Positions 17,141 to 26,480 of a DNA stretch of 64,000 nt are shown here, piece after piece. Both the position numbers and the translations under genes were made by a program. Location: the NCBI RefSeq assembly GCF_011516635.5, contig NZ_CP096255.1:2230501-2294500 (forward strand), in the 5' to 3' direction. How positions within the stretch are numbered: position 1 is the first letter of the stretch; the number at the start of each line of letters is the position of its first letter. Origin of the DNA: Bradyrhizobium barranii subsp. apii. GTDB taxonomy: Bacteria; Pseudomonadota; Alphaproteobacteria; Rhizobiales; Xanthobacteraceae. Under the pieces are notes generated by a model that worked only from the letters and a program-made list of their open reading frames with translations, had not been told where the DNA came from and did no database searches.

Positions 17141-17985
17141 GTCGATTGCGCGTCGTCGGTGATCTGGAGCCAGAGATAGACGGCGGTGGCACACAGGCCG
17201 AACAGGCTCATGACGCAGGCGGCGGCTGCAGCCTGGCCGACATCGCCTTCGAAGAAGGCGTGGCGGTAGGCAAATGTCGCCAGCACCTCGCTGCCATAGG
17301 CGGGGCCGCCGCGGGTGACGATGAAGATGAATTCGAAGACCTGGAACGACCAGATCACGGTCAGGATCAGCATCAAGGTCAGCGTCGGGCGGATGCCCGG
17401 GATCAGAACGTAGCGGAACAAAGCAAAGAAGCCGGCTCCGTCGAGCCGCGCGGCTTCGATCTGGTCGATGCTGATCTGCCGCATCGCCGACAGGAACACG
17501 ACCGCGAGAAAGCCCCACCAGTGCCAGATGTCGACCGCGGCGACAGCATAGAGCGAGCGGTCGGGATCGGCGAGGGGATCGGAGATCGAAAAGCCGTGCT
17601 CGTTCAACCAGGCGAGGACGCCGGTCGCGGGGCTGAAGATCATGCCCTGAAAGATGCGGCCCGTGACTGCGACAGCGATGATGCGCGGCAGGAAGATGAT
17701 GGACTGGACCACGATGCGCGCCTTCGGCGCCATCAGCAGCGCTGCTGCCATCACGAGCGCGAGGCAGACCGGCACGGTGAGGAAGATCGCCGTCCAGATG
17801 AAGTTATTTGTCAGCGCCGACCAGAAGACGGGATCGGCGAACATGTTCTGGAAGTTGGCCAGTCCCGCCCACGCCGGCTTTCCGACACCGTCCCACATGA
17901 AGAACGCCGCCGTGAATGTCAGCACGGCGGGAACCAGGATGATGCAGACGTTAATCAGGAGCGCTGGAAGCGCGAAGAGCCACAT
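17137..17985 (-). CDS. Carbohydrate ABC transporter permease (MalF/UgpA type)
   Basis: 282 residues, hydrophobic throughout. The EAA loop is QIEAARLDGAGFFALFRYV (near 178), followed by IPGIRPTLTLMLILTVIWSF, typical of MalF-type permeases. It pairs with the 16313-17140 product and the periplasmic protein encoded at 17992-19332. No ATPase gene accompanies the operon, so a shared MsmK/UgpC-like ATPase encoded elsewhere must energise it (inference). Confidence 0.93.
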   Translation of the reverse strand: MWLFALPALLINVCIILVPAVLTFTAAFFMWDGVGKPAWAGLANFQNMFADPVFWSALTNNFIWTAIFLTVPVCLALVMAAALLMAPKARIVVQSIIFLPRIIAVAVTGRIFQGMIFSPATGVLAWLNEHGFSISDPLADPDRSLYAVAAVDIWHWWGFLAVVFLSAMRQISIDQIEAARLDGAGFFALFRYVLIPGIRPTLTLMLILTVIWSFQVFEFIFIVTRGGPAYGSEVLATFAYRHAFFEGDVGQAAAAACVMSLFGLCATAVYLWLQITDDAQST

Positions 17986-17991
17986 CGTGCG

Positions 17992-19332
17992 TCAGGCCGT
18001 CCGCGGCGGCAGCGGCGGCACCTTGCCTTCCTTTGCTTCCTGGCTGAAGAGCGTCTGCATCCGCGTGAGGTAAGCGTCCGGCGTAATCTTGTTGAGCCAG
18101 ACCTGCTCGATGCCTTCGATCAGATAGGAGTTGGTGGCGCCGGGCCAGAACGTCCAGGTGGTGAAGCCGTACTGCCCCTTGCTGAACGCTTCGTGCAGAT
18201 TCGCGATCGTCTTCTCGAATAGGGGATAGCCGATGCCCTGGAGCATGTCCGGCGGCAGGTCCTTCACCGGGAGTGCCCATTTGCCGGGCCAGTCGCGGTT
18301 CATGGTCTCGTAGAACTTGCGCGTCAGCATGAACTCGAACACGGCGGCTGCACCTTCCGCATTCTGCGAGTTCTTGGCGATCGACAGCGTCGCGCCGCAG
18401 GCGAGATGGACCAGTGATCCCGTGAAGGCCGAGCCGAGGGTCGGCGTCGGCATGACGTCCATCACGGTATCGGGCTTCGACATGCCGTAGGATTTGGTGC
18501 CGAACGACCAGGTGCCGCTGAACGCCATCGCCGCCTTGGCGTTGACGACCTGGAGGAAGCTCTGCTCGATGGTCAGCGAGAAATAGTTCTTGCCGAAATA
18601 GCCTTTGTTGTACCACGCCTTTGACAGTTCGACCGCCTCGATGAACGGCGGCGCGGTCCAGGGCAGTTCGCCGGCAAGTGCCTTGCGGACGTTGTCGGGG
18701 CCAGCGACGTTGTTGAAGAACACCGTCATCAGCCACTCGTTCACGCCCTTCCAGTCGGCATTGCCGGCGCCGAAGGGGATGATGCCTTTGGCGAGCGCTG
18801 CGTCTGCAATCGCCTCCATCTCCTGCCGGTTGGTCGGCTGCTTCCAGCCGTTCTGCTTGAACAGCTCCTTGTTATAGAACAGGTGCATCGACTCGTAGTC
18901 GCGCGGCAGCGCGTAGAGCTTGCCGCCGTAGACGCTGGTGTTGAGCAGCGGCGCCAGGAAGCGATCCTTCCACTTATACTTCTCGGCGAAATCGTCGAGC
19001 GGAAGCACCTGGCCGGCATTCGCGATCGCGGTGAGATAGGCGGGACCCGCTGTCTGCACGATGTCCGGGCCGTTGCCGGCGACGAGTGCGACCTTCAGGA
19101 GGTTGTTGACGGCGGCGCCCTTCACCTCGAGCTGGAGCAGATATTTGTCCTGCGAGGCGTTGAACGCCTCGACCAAATCGTTGCGCAGCGCGGCCTGGCC
19201 GTCCGAATTCGCCTGGCCGAACCAGAACGTCACGACCTTGCGCCCGTCCTCGGCGCGAACGTCGCGCGGCAAGCTAACGGCAAGCGCGGCAGCGGGGATG
19301 GCGGCAACAAGCTGGCGTCGGGTCATGGTCAT
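17992..19332 (-). CDS. Extracellular sugar-binding protein (family 1 SBP)
   Basis: 446 residues. The leader MTMTRRQLVAAIPAAALAVS resembles a twin-arginine signal cut near VRAED. The mature part has VVTFWFGQANSDGQ, GNGPDIVQT and GKLYALPRDYESMHLFYNKE, the usual family-1 binding-protein hallmarks. ATG 19332 is chosen because longer versions would cover the LacI operator. First gene of the leftward transporter operon, divergent from the LacI gene. Confidence 0.92.
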   Translation of the reverse strand: MTMTRRQLVAAIPAAALAVSLPRDVRAEDGRKVVTFWFGQANSDGQAALRNDLVEAFNASQDKYLLQLEVKGAAVNNLLKVALVAGNGPDIVQTAGPAYLTAIANAGQVLPLDDFAEKYKWKDRFLAPLLNTSVYGGKLYALPRDYESMHLFYNKELFKQNGWKQPTNRQEMEAIADAALAKGIIPFGAGNADWKGVNEWLMTVFFNNVAGPDNVRKALAGELPWTAPPFIEAVELSKAWYNKGYFGKNYFSLTIEQSFLQVVNAKAAMAFSGTWSFGTKSYGMSKPDTVMDVMPTPTLGSAFTGSLVHLACGATLSIAKNSQNAEGAAAVFEFMLTRKFYETMNRDWPGKWALPVKDLPPDMLQGIGYPLFEKTIANLHEAFSKGQYGFTTWTFWPGATNSYLIEGIEQVWLNKITPDAYLTRMQTLFSQEAKEGKVPPLPPRTA

Positions 19333-19384
19333 GGCGATGAACCTCGGTTTCCTCAGGTCATTGGCGGTGATTGTTGATTTTCCT

Positions 19385-19404
19385 TTAGTAATACGTATAA
19401 CTAA
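19385..19404. promoter_or_regulatory. LacI-family operator, 20-bp near-perfect palindrome
   Basis: TTAGT-A-ATACGTAT-A-ACTAA: 18 of 20 positions are self-complementary around a central CG, the classic shape of LacI/PurR-family operators. It lies in the 77-bp gap between the divergent binding-protein and LacI genes, five bases before the lacI-like ATG and 52 bases before the transporter start. It could control both directions. Confidence 0.8.
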
Positions 19405-19409
19405 GCCAA

Positions 19410-20465
19410 ATGGCGACGTCAACAACGAGGACGAAGCGGGGGAAGGGGCGCGACAAGCAGGCGCCAGCCCGCCCCACGCAGAAGGATATTGCGCTCGCGG
19501 CCGGTGTTTCGCAGGCCGCGGTGTCGCTCGTCCTGAACAAGACGGAGACGCCGTCCGTTCCGCCTGCGACGCGCACGCGCATCCTCCAGGTCGCGCAGGA
19601 GCTCGGCTATCAGCCGAACCATCCGGCGCGGATGCTGCGCAGCGCGCGGACCATGACGTTTGCCTGTGTCATTCCAGATATCACCAACCCGTTCTATCCG
19701 GGCCTCGTCCGGGGATTGCAGACGGTCGCGGCGCCGGCTGGTTACGACGTCCTGATCTTCGACACCGACGGGCGGCCGGAAGGCGAGGCCCGCGCCATCG
19801 ACTGGTTGCTCCAGGGGCGGGCCGACGGCGTCGTCGCAACGTTCTTTCATCTGCGGGCGCCCCAGCTCGCCGTGCTCGCGCGTAAGGGCATCCCGCTGGT
19901 GCGGCTGGAGAGCCAGCACAAGCCGGACGGACCGCTCGCGATCGACAGCGTCTATATCGACAATGCCGAAGCGGCCGCGGAAATGACGCGGCTTCTGATT
20001 GCGCGCGGGCACCGGCGTATCGCCATGATTCAGGCCGAGTTCGGCCCGAGCCAGCGGCGCGCGCAGGGTTACGGCGCGGTGATGCGGGAAGCGGGACTTG
20101 CGCCTGATTTCATTACCGACAGCGCCTATTCCGAGGAATCTGGCGCGCGTGCGATGAAGCGGCTGCTCGAAAGAAAGGGCGATCGCCCGACCGCCGTGTT
20201 CGGCGCGAGCGACGTGCTGGCGCTCGGTGCGATGGAGGCGGCGCGTGCTGCCGGGCTCTCGATCCCCAGCGACATTGCAATCGCCGGCTTCGACGATATC
20301 CCGGTCGCAAAGCTGCTCGGGCTCACCACGGTGCGGCAACCGGAGTTCGATCTCGGCGCGCTTGCGGCGGAGACGCTGGTCAAGCGGTTGCAACCGGGCG
20401 GGCTCGTGGCGCCGGGCCGGAGCCATGAACTGAAATTCGAGATCATGAAGCGCTCGTCGGTCTGA
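19410..20465 (+). CDS. LacI family transcriptional regulator
   Basis: 351 residues. The N-terminal helix-turn-helix reads TQKDIALAAGVSQAAVSLVL (about 23-42), with the hinge helix PNHPARMLRSART near 70. The ligand domain shows VIPDITNPFYPGLVRGL and AIAGFDDIPVAKL, typical of sugar-responsive LacI proteins. No ribosome-binding site fits between the operator and ATG 19410, so the message may be leaderless or the operator may sit in its leader. Local repressor of the sugar transporter and probably of the downstream hydrolase gene. Confidence 0.93.
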   Translation: MATSTTRTKRGKGRDKQAPARPTQKDIALAAGVSQAAVSLVLNKTETPSVPPATRTRILQVAQELGYQPNHPARMLRSARTMTFACVIPDITNPFYPGLVRGLQTVAAPAGYDVLIFDTDGRPEGEARAIDWLLQGRADGVVATFFHLRAPQLAVLARKGIPLVRLESQHKPDGPLAIDSVYIDNAEAAAEMTRLLIARGHRRIAMIQAEFGPSQRRAQGYGAVMREAGLAPDFITDSAYSEESGARAMKRLLERKGDRPTAVFGASDVLALGAMEAARAAGLSIPSDIAIAGFDDIPVAKLLGLTTVRQPEFDLGALAAETLVKRLQPGGLVAPGRSHELKFEIMKRSSV

Positions 20466-20501
20466 CCCGCGAGCCAAGCAATTGGATATGGGAGTGAACT
20501 C

Positions 20502-22652
20502 GTGACAGCTATTCCTCATGACTACGCGGAGCGGGTCTACGCCGGCGTGCTTGGCAAGCTCATCGGTGTCTACCTCGGCCGGCCCTTCGAGGGCTGGACC
20601 TATGAGCGCATCATGAAGGAGCTTGGGCCGATCAACTACTATGTCAACGAGCGTCGTGACGTCGCGTTGCGATCCCATCATCTCGTCGTCACCGACGACG
20701 ACGTCTCCGGCACTTTTGCGTTTCCCCGCGCGCTTGCCGACAATGGCTATCCGAAGCGTCTCACCTCGAAGCAGATCGGGCAAGCCTGGCTGAACTACAT
20801 CGTCGAGGAGCGCGCCATCCTGTGGTGGGGTGGCATCGGAAATTCCACCGAGCACACCGCCTATCTGCGGCTGAAGTCCGGTATCCCGGCGCCGCAGAGC
20901 GGCTCGATCGCGCTGAACGGAACGACCGTAGCCGAGCAGATCGGTGCGCAAATCTTCATCGACGGCTGGGCGATGGTGAGCCCGGGTAATCCGGAGCAGG
21001 CCGCTTATCTGGCCGAGCAGGCCGGGCGCGTGAGCCATGATGGTGAATCCGTGCATGCCGCAAAACTGCTCGCGGCGATGGAGGCGCTGGCCTTCGTCGA
21101 GCACGACGTGCAGAAGCTGATCGATGTCGGGCTCGGCTTCGTGCCGAAGGACGCGCTGATCCGGCGCGTCGTCAACGACGTCCGGGAATGGCACGCCGGC
21201 GACAACGGCAACGACTGGGAACGGACCCGCACGCTGATCGCCGATCGTTACGGCTACGACAAATTCCTCGGCAATTGCCATGTCGTGCCCAACCACGCGC
21301 TGATCATCCTGGCGACGCTCTACGGCGGGAACAGCTTTCAGGAGGCGATGCGCATCGCCAACACGGCCGGCTGGGATACCGACTGCAATGCCGGCAATGT
21401 CGGCTGCCTGTTCGGCATCCGCACCGGACTTGCCGGCCTCGACGCCGGGCCGGACTTCCGCACCCCCATCGCCGACCGCATGTACATCTCGACGGCCGAT
21501 GGTGGCGCTGCGATCTCCGACGCCGTGATCGAGACGCAGTCGCTGGTCGCGGCCGGGCTTGCGCTCGCCGGTGCGCCGGCGCTGGCGGTCGCGAAGGCCG
21601 GCGCGCGCTTCAACTTCAACTTTCCGGGCAGCCTGCAGGGCTTCCACGTGAAGGGTGGCTCGCCCGCACGGCTCCACGAGATCGAGCTCAGCAATGTCGC
21701 CGGCCACAGCCGCACTGGGGAGCGGAGTCTGGCGATCGACTTCCGCCGTCTGGCGCCCGGACGCGTGGCGCGCGTTGCGAGCCCCACCTTCTTCGACAAG
21801 GAGGTGTTTACGATGCCGACCTACCAGCTTGTGGCCTGTCCGACGCTGTATTCGGGGCAACGGGTGGAGTGCCGGATTGAATCGGAAGCGGATAGCGGCA
21901 CCGTGGCGGTGCGACTGTTTTCCAGCGTCTATGACGAGCACGACGAGCTGATCCAGATCTACGGCGATGCGCAGGAACTGACCGGCGGCTGTCACGCCGT
22001 GCTGAGCTGGGAGGTACCGGAGACCCATGCCTATCCGATCTTCGAGATCGGGGTGGAGATCGAAACGCGCGATCCGCTCGGCGTCGATGGCACGCTCTAT
22101 CTCGACTATCTGACCTGGGGTGGCGCGCCTGACACCGTGCTGAAGCGGCCGGACAACAATCTGAGCACGATGTGGAAGCACGCCTGGGTCAACAATGTCA
22201 GCCAGTTCCAGACCCGCTGGGAGGGCCTGCGCGTTACCAATGGCGACGGGCTCGGCTTCATCGCGCAAGGTACGCGCGACTGGAAGGATTATCGCGTAAC
22301 GTCCGAGATCATGCCGCTGCTGGCGAACGCCTGGGGCCTCGCGGCGCGGGTGCAGGGACGCGAGCGCTATTACGCGCTGATGTTCGACCGTGCCGAGGGC
22401 GGCCGCGTCCGTTTGGTCAAACGCGTGCATGACGAATTCGTGCTCGCCAGCGAACGCTTCGACTGGCAGCTCGACCGGAGATATCGGATTGAGCTGCGCG
22501 TGGCCGGAAGCGACATCGAAGCCCATGTCGATGGTAAAAAACTCTTCAGCGTTCAGGACACGGGCGATCTCCCATTGACCAGCGGCGCCGTCGCGCTCGT
22601 CGTCGACAGCGGATCGATCTCCGCGGAGGAGGTGCGCGTGTCGCCGGCCTAA
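20502..22652 (+). CDS. ADP-ribosylglycohydrolase-family protein fused to C-terminal beta-sandwich domains
   Basis: 716 residues, about twice a normal DraG-type enzyme. The N-terminal 340 residues carry the metal-binding patterns VTDDDVSGTF (about 64-73) and AGWDTDCNAGNVGCLFG (about 288-304), corresponding to the two Asp-rich sites of ADP-ribosylglycohydrolases. Residues about 365-540 and 545-716 look like two beta-sandwich domains. The second, with DWKDYRV, RVQGRERYYALMFDR and VDGKKLFSVQDTG, resembles LamG/DUF1080-like sugar-binding folds. GTG start. Next to a sugar ABC transporter and LacI regulator, an N- or O-glycoside hydrolase role is more likely than protein de-ADP-ribosylation (inference). 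Confidence 0.85.
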   Translation: MTAIPHDYAERVYAGVLGKLIGVYLGRPFEGWTYERIMKELGPINYYVNERRDVALRSHHLVVTDDDVSGTFAFPRALADNGYPKRLTSKQIGQAWLNYIVEERAILWWGGIGNSTEHTAYLRLKSGIPAPQSGSIALNGTTVAEQIGAQIFIDGWAMVSPGNPEQAAYLAEQAGRVSHDGESVHAAKLLAAMEALAFVEHDVQKLIDVGLGFVPKDALIRRVVNDVREWHAGDNGNDWERTRTLIADRYGYDKFLGNCHVVPNHALIILATLYGGNSFQEAMRIANTAGWDTDCNAGNVGCLFGIRTGLAGLDAGPDFRTPIADRMYISTADGGAAISDAVIETQSLVAAGLALAGAPALAVAKAGARFNFNFPGSLQGFHVKGGSPARLHEIELSNVAGHSRTGERSLAIDFRRLAPGRVARVASPTFFDKEVFTMPTYQLVACPTLYSGQRVECRIESEADSGTVAVRLFSSVYDEHDELIQIYGDAQELTGGCHAVLSWEVPETHAYPIFEIGVEIETRDPLGVDGTLYLDYLTWGGAPDTVLKRPDNNLSTMWKHAWVNNVSQFQTRWEGLRVTNGDGLGFIAQGTRDWKDYRVTSEIMPLLANAWGLAARVQGRERYYALMFDRAEGGRVRLVKRVHDEFVLASERFDWQLDRRYRIELRVAGSDIEAHVDGKKLFSVQDTGDLPLTSGAVALVVDSGSISAEEVRVSPA

Positions 22653-22658
22653 CAGGCC

Positions 22659-23452
22659 TCACTCCGCCGCGATCGTCATCCCGTAGCCGAGCCGCTTCGA
22701 GATCCCGCCGGCGCAGTCGCGCAGGGCATGGGCGATCGGGCTGTCCCAGCGCGCATCAAACGTGCCTTCCGGCCCCATCGCGGTGATCACCAGCGCGACA
22801 TGGCCGGAATGGTCGAACACCGGCGCCGAGAACGCATTGACGCCGGGCAGGGGATCGCCGAGCGCGCGGGCGAGGCCGTGCTTGCGGACCTCGGTGAGCA
22901 TCTCGGCGACCTTCGCGCCTTTCACCGCCCGCTTCGGATTGTAGCCGACGCCATGACGATCGAGGCCGCTTTCGAGCGCCGCGTTGATCGTCTTCTCCGG
23001 CAGGAACGCTGCAAAGGCGCGGCCGGTCGCGGTTTCAGCAGCGCCATGACCGAACCGGCGCGCATCACGATGTGCACGGGCTGGCCCGGCTCTTCGAGCT
23101 GCACCACGGTCGGGCCGTGCGTGCCCCAGACCGCGAGCGAGACGGCATGGCCGATCTGGCTCGCGAGACCTGCGATCTTGGGACGTGCGATGCGCACGCC
23201 GGAGAGACGGCGCAGGCTGATCAGGCCGAGCTCGAGCGCCAGCGCGCCGATCTCGTAGCGGCCGGTGGTCTCGTCCTGCTCGATCAGCCCGATGCGGGAG
23301 AAGCTGGCGAGATAGGGATGCGCCTTGGCCGGCGTCATGCCGGCCTCGCGCGCGAGATCGCGCAGCATCATCGGCTCGCCGCATCTCGCGAGCGCGCGAA
23401 GCAATTCTCCGCCGACCTCGATCGACTGGATGCCGCGGCTTTCTCTCTTCAT
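22659..23452 (-). pseudogene. IclR family regulator with a single-base frameshift
   Basis: The N-terminal half (from MKRESRG at 23452) has the winged-helix LRDLAREAGMTPAKAHPYLA and the start of the effector domain, GHAVSLAVWGTHGPTVV. It reads well to SVMALL near 23040. The rest of the IclR domain (TATGRAFAAFLPEKTI, then NAFSAPVFDHSG and LRDCAGGISKRLG) is in another frame. The junction at about 23033-23036 lacks one base, so no full-length protein is encoded as written. Likely regulator of the flavoprotein and binding-protein genes upstream on the same strand. Either a recent pseudogene or an assembly indel. Confidence 0.85.
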
Positions 23453-23471
23453 GCGTCTCCTGGCGCGTTGC

Positions 23472-25205
23472 TTACGCCGCGTTGCGCTTGGCGGCGCTGT
23501 CGGCGAGATGACGGCCGGCAATGTAGCCGAAGGTCAGCGCCGGCCCAAGCGTGATGCCGGCACCGGGATAATTGCCGCCCATGATGCTCGCCATGTCGTT
23601 GCCCGCGGCATAGAGCCCGGGAATCACCCGGCCTTCGGCGTCCAGCGCCCGCGCGTTCTCGTCGGTGACGATGCCGGCATAGGTGCCGAGATCTCCGATC
23701 ACCATCTTGATGGCGTAGAACGGGCCGTTCTCGATCGGTGCGATGCAGGGATTTGGGCCGTGCATGGCATCGCCCTGGTAGCGGTTATAGGCTTTTGAAC
23801 CTTTGCCGAAGGCGGCGTCGTGCCCTTGCGGCGCAGTCGCATTGAACTGCCTGACCGTCTCGGTGAACGCCGTCGCATCGATGCCGGCCTTTGCCGCGAG
23901 CGCCTCCAGCGTGTCGCCACGCATGAGATAGCCGGTATCGAGGTGATGACCGAGCGGCATCGGGAACGGCGGCACGCAGCCGAGGCCGTATTTGCGCAGC
24001 GTCGGGTGATCGCAGACGAGATATGCCGCGATCTCCTCGCCGCGCTTTGCGGCCTTGATCATGGCCTGGACGAAGTCGTGATAGGAATTGCCCTCATTGG
24101 CAAAGCGCTTGCCGTCGCGCATCACCGCGATCACGCCGGGTTTGGCGCGGTCGATGAAATGCGGCATCACGCCGCTCGAACCGTCCTTGCGCTTGGTCAC
24201 CGATACCGGCACCCAGGCCGCCGCGTTCGGCAGGCGGTCCTCGACGTGGCCGCCGGCGCTCTCGGCAAGGCGCAGGCCGTCGCCGGTGTTGCCGGTCGGT
24301 CCCGGCGAATAGTGCTCATGGCCGGTCGGTGCGTGTGGAAACATCTTCTTGCGGCGCTCGACGTCATGCGGGAAGCCGCCGCAGGCGAGCACGACGCCCT
24401 GTCGCGCGCGGACGCGCACCTCGCGTCCTTCGCGGGTGACGATGGCGCCGGTGACCGCGCCGTTCTCGACCGTCAGCTCGCGCACCGGCGAGGACAGCCA
24501 CATCGGAATCTTCAGGTCCTGCGCGGATTTCGCGAGGCGACCGGCCAGCGCGTTGCCGTTGGTCAAGGTCATGCCGCGGCCATAGCGCAGCACGTCCATC
24601 AGGTGCCGTGACAGGCGCTTGGCGACGTATACCGCCGAGGTCAGCGACTTCGTCACGCGCATGAAATGGATGATCTCCTTGCCGGAGCCGAGCATCATGC
24701 CGAACACGGTCAGCTCGGGCTGCGGCATACCCAGCGTCTTGATCTGGTCACCGAGCTCGCGGCCGTCGAACGGGCGCGTCACCATGGAGCGGCCGCCCTG
24801 CGCGCCGCCCGGCGCTTCGGCATGATAGTCCGGAAACACCAGCGGCATGTCGAAGCGCAGCGCGGTCCTGGTGGTGAAGAAATCGACCGCCTCCGGACCC
24901 GCACTCAGGAATGCATCGACCCGCGCGGCATCGAAGTTGTTGCCGGCTTCGTGCCGCAAGTAGGTGCGGGCCTGCTCCGGCGTCTCCTCGATGCCGTAGG
25001 CCTTCGCCAGCGAGGTGCCGGGGATCCAGAGCCAGCCGCCGGAGCGGGCGGTGGTGCCGCCGAAGCGCGGCTCCTTCTCGACGATCAGCACGTCGAGGCC
25101 GCGATAACCCGCGGTGATCGCGGCCGACATGCCGGAGGCACCCGATCCGGCCACGAGCACATCGCACTCGTAAGTCTCAATTGCGTTGCGCTCGTTGCCG
25201 GTCAT
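23472..25205 (-). CDS. FAD-dependent oxidoreductase, fumarate-reductase/3-ketosteroid-dehydrogenase-like
   Basis: 577 residues. FAD motif VLVAGSGASGMSAAITAGYR (about 15-34), then EKEPRFGGTTARSGGWLWIPG, and the C-terminal PGLYAAGNDMASIMGGNYPGAG that closes around the flavin. This is the FAD_binding_2 family: fumarate reductase flavoproteins, ketosteroid delta-dehydrogenases and urocanate-reductase-like enzymes. No haem-binding CxxCH or export signal is present, so a cytosolic dehydrogenase is likelier than a flavocytochrome c. Probably co-transcribed with the LivK-type gene upstream (7-bp gap). Confidence 0.9.
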   Translation of the reverse strand: MTGNERNAIETYECDVLVAGSGASGMSAAITAGYRGLDVLIVEKEPRFGGTTARSGGWLWIPGTSLAKAYGIEETPEQARTYLRHEAGNNFDAARVDAFLSAGPEAVDFFTTRTALRFDMPLVFPDYHAEAPGGAQGGRSMVTRPFDGRELGDQIKTLGMPQPELTVFGMMLGSGKEIIHFMRVTKSLTSAVYVAKRLSRHLMDVLRYGRGMTLTNGNALAGRLAKSAQDLKIPMWLSSPVRELTVENGAVTGAIVTREGREVRVRARQGVVLACGGFPHDVERRKKMFPHAPTGHEHYSPGPTGNTGDGLRLAESAGGHVEDRLPNAAAWVPVSVTKRKDGSSGVMPHFIDRAKPGVIAVMRDGKRFANEGNSYHDFVQAMIKAAKRGEEIAAYLVCDHPTLRKYGLGCVPPFPMPLGHHLDTGYLMRGDTLEALAAKAGIDATAFTETVRQFNATAPQGHDAAFGKGSKAYNRYQGDAMHGPNPCIAPIENGPFYAIKMVIGDLGTYAGIVTDENARALDAEGRVIPGLYAAGNDMASIMGGNYPGAGITLGPALTFGYIAGRHLADSAAKRNAA

Positions 25206-25212
25206 GCGGGCC

Positions 25213-26427
25213 TCATTTCTTCAGCAGCGGACATTTGGATTCGGAGACCGGGCGGAAGGCGTCCTCACCCTTCACGGTCTTGACGATCTCCAGATAGTCC
25301 CACGGCTCCTTGGACTGCTCGGGCGATTTCACCTTGGCGAGATACATGTCGCGGATGACGCGGCCGTCCTCGCGCAATTTGCCGCCATGGACGAAGGTAT
25401 CCTCGATCGGCAGCTCGCGCATCTTTGCCATCACCTTGGCGGGGTCGTCGGTGCCGGCGGCCTTGATGCCCTTCAGATAATGCAGCACCGAACCGTAGAC
25501 GCCGGTCTGGATCATGGTCGGCATCACCTTGGTGCGCTCGTAGAATTTCTTCGACCAGGCGCGGGTCGCCTCGTCCATGTTCCAGTAGGACGCCGTTGTC
25601 ATGTAGGTGCCCTGCGCGGCCTTCAGGCCGACCGCATGCACGTCGGTGTCGAACATCAGGAGACCGACCAGCTTCTGGCCGCCCTGCACCAGGCCGAACT
25701 CGCCGGACTGCTTGATGGCGTTGTCGGTGTCCTGGCCGGCATTGGCGAACGCCACCACGTCGGCCTTCGAACTCTGCGCCTGGAGCGCAAAGGAGGAGAA
25801 GTCGGCTGTGTTGGTCGGATGCTTCACGCCGCCCAGCACCTTGCCGCCCATCTCGTTGATGAACCGCGTGGCGTCCTTCTCGAGCTGCTGGCCGAAAGCG
25901 TAGTCCGCGGTGATGAAGTACCAGGACTTGCCGCCTTCCTTGATCACGGCGGAGGCCGTCACCTTGGACAGCGCGTAGGTATCGTAGGTGAAGTGCACGG
26001 TGTTCGGGCTGCACAGCTCGTCGGTGAGCGAGCTCGCGCCGGGGCCGGAGAGCAGCGCGATCTTGTTGCGTTCGCGCACCATGTTGTGCACGGCGATCGC
26101 GATGCCGGAGTTGGGGATGTCGACGACGGCGTCGACCTTGCCGTTGTCGAACCAGCCGCGCACGATCTGCACGCCGACATCGGTCTTCATCTGGTGGTCG
26201 GCGCTGATGATCTCGATCGGCTTGCCGAGCACGGTCGGCCCGAACTCCTCGACCGCCATCTTGGCCGCCTCGACCGACCCCGGCCCGCTGTTGTCACGGC
26301 CCCAGCTCGACAGATCCGTCAGCACGCCGATCCGCACCGCGTCGTCGGAGACTTGCGCGCGCGCCGCCGTGGTCATGGCAGCCGAAGTCATGGCCGCGAG
26401 CAAGGTGCAGGCCAAAAGCCCTCTCAT
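25213..26427 (-). CDS. Branched-chain amino-acid-type ABC substrate-binding protein (LivK-like, Peripla_BP_6)
   Basis: 404 residues with a cleavable leader (MRGLLACTLLAAMTSAAMTT, cut near ARAQ). The mature start VRIGVLTDLSSWGRDNSGPGS and the VVDIPNSGIAIAV and YFITADYAFGQQLEKD segments are typical of LivK/UrtA-like proteins. No permease or ATPase genes are in the window, so it must use components encoded elsewhere. In Bradyrhizobium-type genomes such orphan proteins often bind aromatic or carboxylic acids; ligand unknown here. Confidence 0.92.
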   Translation of the reverse strand: MRGLLACTLLAAMTSAAMTTAARAQVSDDAVRIGVLTDLSSWGRDNSGPGSVEAAKMAVEEFGPTVLGKPIEIISADHQMKTDVGVQIVRGWFDNGKVDAVVDIPNSGIAIAVHNMVRERNKIALLSGPGASSLTDELCSPNTVHFTYDTYALSKVTASAVIKEGGKSWYFITADYAFGQQLEKDATRFINEMGGKVLGGVKHPTNTADFSSFALQAQSSKADVVAFANAGQDTDNAIKQSGEFGLVQGGQKLVGLLMFDTDVHAVGLKAAQGTYMTTASYWNMDEATRAWSKKFYERTKVMPTMIQTGVYGSVLHYLKGIKAAGTDDPAKVMAKMRELPIEDTFVHGGKLREDGRVIRDMYLAKVKSPEQSKEPWDYLEIVKTVKGEDAFRPVSESKCPLLKK

Positions 26428-26480
26428 CGTCGATCCCTCTCTTATTGGCCGCTTGGCGCGGCTGGTTATTCTGGGGGCAA

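Noticed and set aside
19419..22526. Antisense open frame of 1035 codons over the LacI and ADP-ribosylglycohydrolase genes
   Set aside because: Shadow of two well-supported sense genes; composition is typical of a GC-rich opposite strand.
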